A stretch of 7,613 nucleotides of DNA, taken from positions 1 through 7,613 of the forward strand of contig JABFRZ010000616.1 of NCBI GenBank assembly GCA_013140785.1. Direction: 5' to 3'. The notes under the pieces are model-generated. The model was not told where the DNA came from. It made no database searches and worked only from the letters and a program-made list of their open reading frames with translations. The translations under genes were made by a program, and so were the position numbers. This DNA comes from Planctomycetota bacterium (lineage in GTDB: Bacteria; Planctomycetota; UBA1135; GCA-002686595). Shown piece after piece: positions 6,938 through 7,613 of the stretch (position 1 is the first letter of the stretch; every line of letters starts with the position of its first letter).

Positions 6938-6966
6938 AAGTTCCCACCCCCGCCCCGGCCTGTCAA
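6938..6966 (-). promoter_or_regulatory. Candidate promoter elements for the surface-protein gene
   Basis: Reading the minus strand, a perfect TTGACA lies at 6966-6961. The hexamer 17 nt further on is GAACTT (6943-6938), a poor -10 match. An overlapping alternative is GGAACTT (6944-6938) followed after 16 nt by GTC (6921-6919), which resembles an ECF-sigma arrangement. Either would start transcription shortly upstream of or within the leader hairpin. The motifs are seen directly; promoter function is unproven. Confidence 0.3.
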
Positions 6967-7033
6967 TCCACGTTCGCGAGGATCGGCGCGGGTTTCCGCC
7001 GGAATCCGAGGCGCTCGAAGGGGGCTTGCGGAG

Positions 7034-7042
7034 TTGTCCACA
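7034..7042 (+). promoter_or_regulatory. Single DnaA-box-like 9-mer
   Basis: TTGTCCACA matches the high-GC form of the DnaA box (TTGTCCACA in Streptomyces; TTATCCACA in E. coli). I saw no second copy close by and no AT-rich unwinding region, so this is not an origin. It could be a DnaA regulatory or titration site, or chance. Confidence 0.25.
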
Positions 7043-7095
7043 GGCCGATGTCGGAGGTCTGAAGGGGGGCCACCCCGCTCCATGGAGCTTTGGAT

Positions 7096-7109
7096 CTCCG
7101 GCGCCGGAG
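7096..7109. promoter_or_regulatory. 14-bp perfect palindrome, possible operator
   Basis: CTCCGGCGCCGGAG is perfectly self-complementary. It lies about 235 bp upstream of the surface-protein start and about 100 bp past the panD stop. A second GGCGCC follows at 7109-7114. In G/C-rich DNA short palindromes arise often by chance, so an operator role is only a possibility. Confidence 0.2.
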
Positions 7110-7176
7110 GCGCCGCGCCGCCCGTCAGATGGGATGGGGGTGGCCGCGTGTCGCGCCTGGCATGAAGGGAGGAGTC

Positions 7177-7201
7177 GCGGGGGAGGGTCCGCCTCCCCCG
7201 C
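7177..7201 (-). terminator. GC-rich hairpin after panD, probable terminator
   Basis: A perfect 10-bp stem (GCGGGGGAGG with CCTCCCCCGC) closes a 5-nt loop and begins 8 nt after the panD stop codon. Downstream on the minus strand there is no clean U-run, only pyrimidine-rich sequence (GACTCCTCCCTT). It may be a weak intrinsic terminator or a 3'-end stabilising hairpin. The stem is seen directly; the function is inferred from its position. Confidence 0.55.
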
Positions 7202-7209
7202 CACAAGGA

Positions 7210-7602
7210 CTAGAGCAGGGTGAGCGGCTCCGGCGGCAGCGTCGCCCGGCCGACGCCGCTCTCGCTCCGGACCACCTCGTTGCGCTCGTTGAGCAGCACG
7301 CGCTTCGCCCGGATGGGCTTCTCGGACATCCCAAAGGCCATGATCGTCACCCGGTCCCCCTTGTGGACGAGGCGGGCCGCCGCCCCGTTCATCAGGACCG
7401 CGGCCGAGCCGGCCGGGGCCGGGAAGACGTAGGTTTCGACCCGCGCACCCGTGTCGCGGCTGGCGACCAGGACCTTCTCGCCGGGCCAGAGGTCCACGGC
7501 CTGCATCAGGTCCTCGGGGATGCTGATGCTGCCCTCGTAATCGACGTTCGCGTCGGTGATCCGGGCCAGGTGGATCTTCGATTTGAGCTGGGTGCGCAGC
7601 AT
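7210..7602 (-). CDS. panD: Aspartate 1-decarboxylase (pyruvoyl-dependent)
   Basis: This enzyme decarboxylates L-aspartate to beta-alanine, the precursor that joins pantoate in pantothenate and coenzyme A synthesis; it is cytoplasmic and usually a homotetramer. The 130-residue product is close to the family's normal length. It begins MLRTQLKSKIH, the typical PanD N-terminus, and has Lys9 and His11 in place. The self-cleavage site is present as Gly24-Ser25 in YEGSISI, so it should yield a short beta chain and an alpha chain whose N-terminal Ser25 becomes the pyruvoyl cofactor. Arg54, Thr57 and Tyr58 (GARVETY) and Asn72 in NGAAARLVHKGD align with known active-site and maturation positions. The last 15 or so residues form a non-conserved tail. 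The canonical N-terminus fixes the start, yet the 11 visible upstream bases (CCCCTAGCCCC) contain no Shine-Dalgarno sequence. No panB or panC is visible. A GC hairpin follows the stop. Confidence 0.97.
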   Translation of the reverse strand: MLRTQLKSKIHLARITDANVDYEGSISIPEDLMQAVDLWPGEKVLVASRDTGARVETYVFPAPAGSAAVLMNGAAARLVHKGDRVTIMAFGMSEKPIRAKRVLLNERNEVVRSESGVGRATLPPEPLTLL

Positions 7603-7613
7603 GGGGCTAGGGG

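Larger units (their letters stand above)
6863..7209. other. Intergenic region between panD and the surface-protein gene
   Basis: This 347-bp stretch has no convincing gene. An in-frame open extension of the downstream gene reaches back to 7204, but it encodes a low-complexity Arg/Pro/Ser-rich peptide, and a signal peptide with a good ribosome binding site at 6862 marks the real start. The region contains the panD 3' hairpin, a 14-bp palindrome, a DnaA-box-like 9-mer, a TTGACA hexamer, a GGAACTT element and a leader hairpin with a T6 run, each listed separately. Confidence 0.7.

Noticed and set aside
7034..7042. Chromosomal or plasmid replication origin
   Set aside because: There is only one DnaA-box-like site, with no cluster, no AT-rich region and no replication gene nearby.
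6863..7204. N-terminal extension of the surface protein to 7204
   Set aside because: The extra 114 residues are low-complexity and non-conserved in style, and they run over promoter-like and hairpin DNA. The start at 6862 has a good ribosome binding site and a signal peptide immediately after it.

Overview
The window is high-GC bacterial DNA with three co-oriented genes, all on the minus strand. Read in transcription order they are panD (7602-7210), a 1162-residue secreted multidomain surface protein (6862-3374), and a very long secreted beta-propeller protein that starts at 3060 and runs off the left edge still open. Strong G/C third-position bias leaves long open frames in every other frame and on the plus strand. 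I read those as shadows and do not annotate them.

The organism is probably a planctomycete or a similar environmental bacterium with large secreted proteins. The grounds are the 'TGACCL..G.CV....DDCA.QGG' cysteine modules combined with PPAND-type repeats, the giant PD40/TolB-like propeller, the high G+C and the lack of a visible Shine-Dalgarno sequence before panD. This is inference from protein style; no rRNA or other taxonomic marker is present.

Layout from right to left. (1) panD encodes aspartate 1-decarboxylase with all the usual catalytic positions, followed by a GC-rich hairpin. (2) A 347-bp intergenic region holds that hairpin, a 14-bp palindrome, a DnaA-box-like 9-mer, candidate promoter elements and a leader hairpin with a T6 run just before the next gene. 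(3) The surface protein has a signal peptide, an N-terminal beta domain, four PPAND repeats of about 136 residues, a jelly-roll-like domain bracketed by two matching 33-residue cysteine modules, and a C-terminal domain typical of bacterial secreted or adhesin-like proteins. It ends in two back-to-back strong hairpins, the second with a T-rich tail. (4) A leader of about 230 bp precedes the propeller gene, which encodes a signal peptide and at least 19 repeats of about 50 residues.

The two large proteins are both predicted to be exported and may share a cell-surface or extracellular role. Terminator-like hairpins between all three genes suggest separate transcription units, and panD looks like an unrelated housekeeping neighbour. 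I found no CRISPR array, RNA gene, insertion sequence or recognisable defence system. The most unusual content is the very long propeller and the modular, disulfide-rich surface protein.
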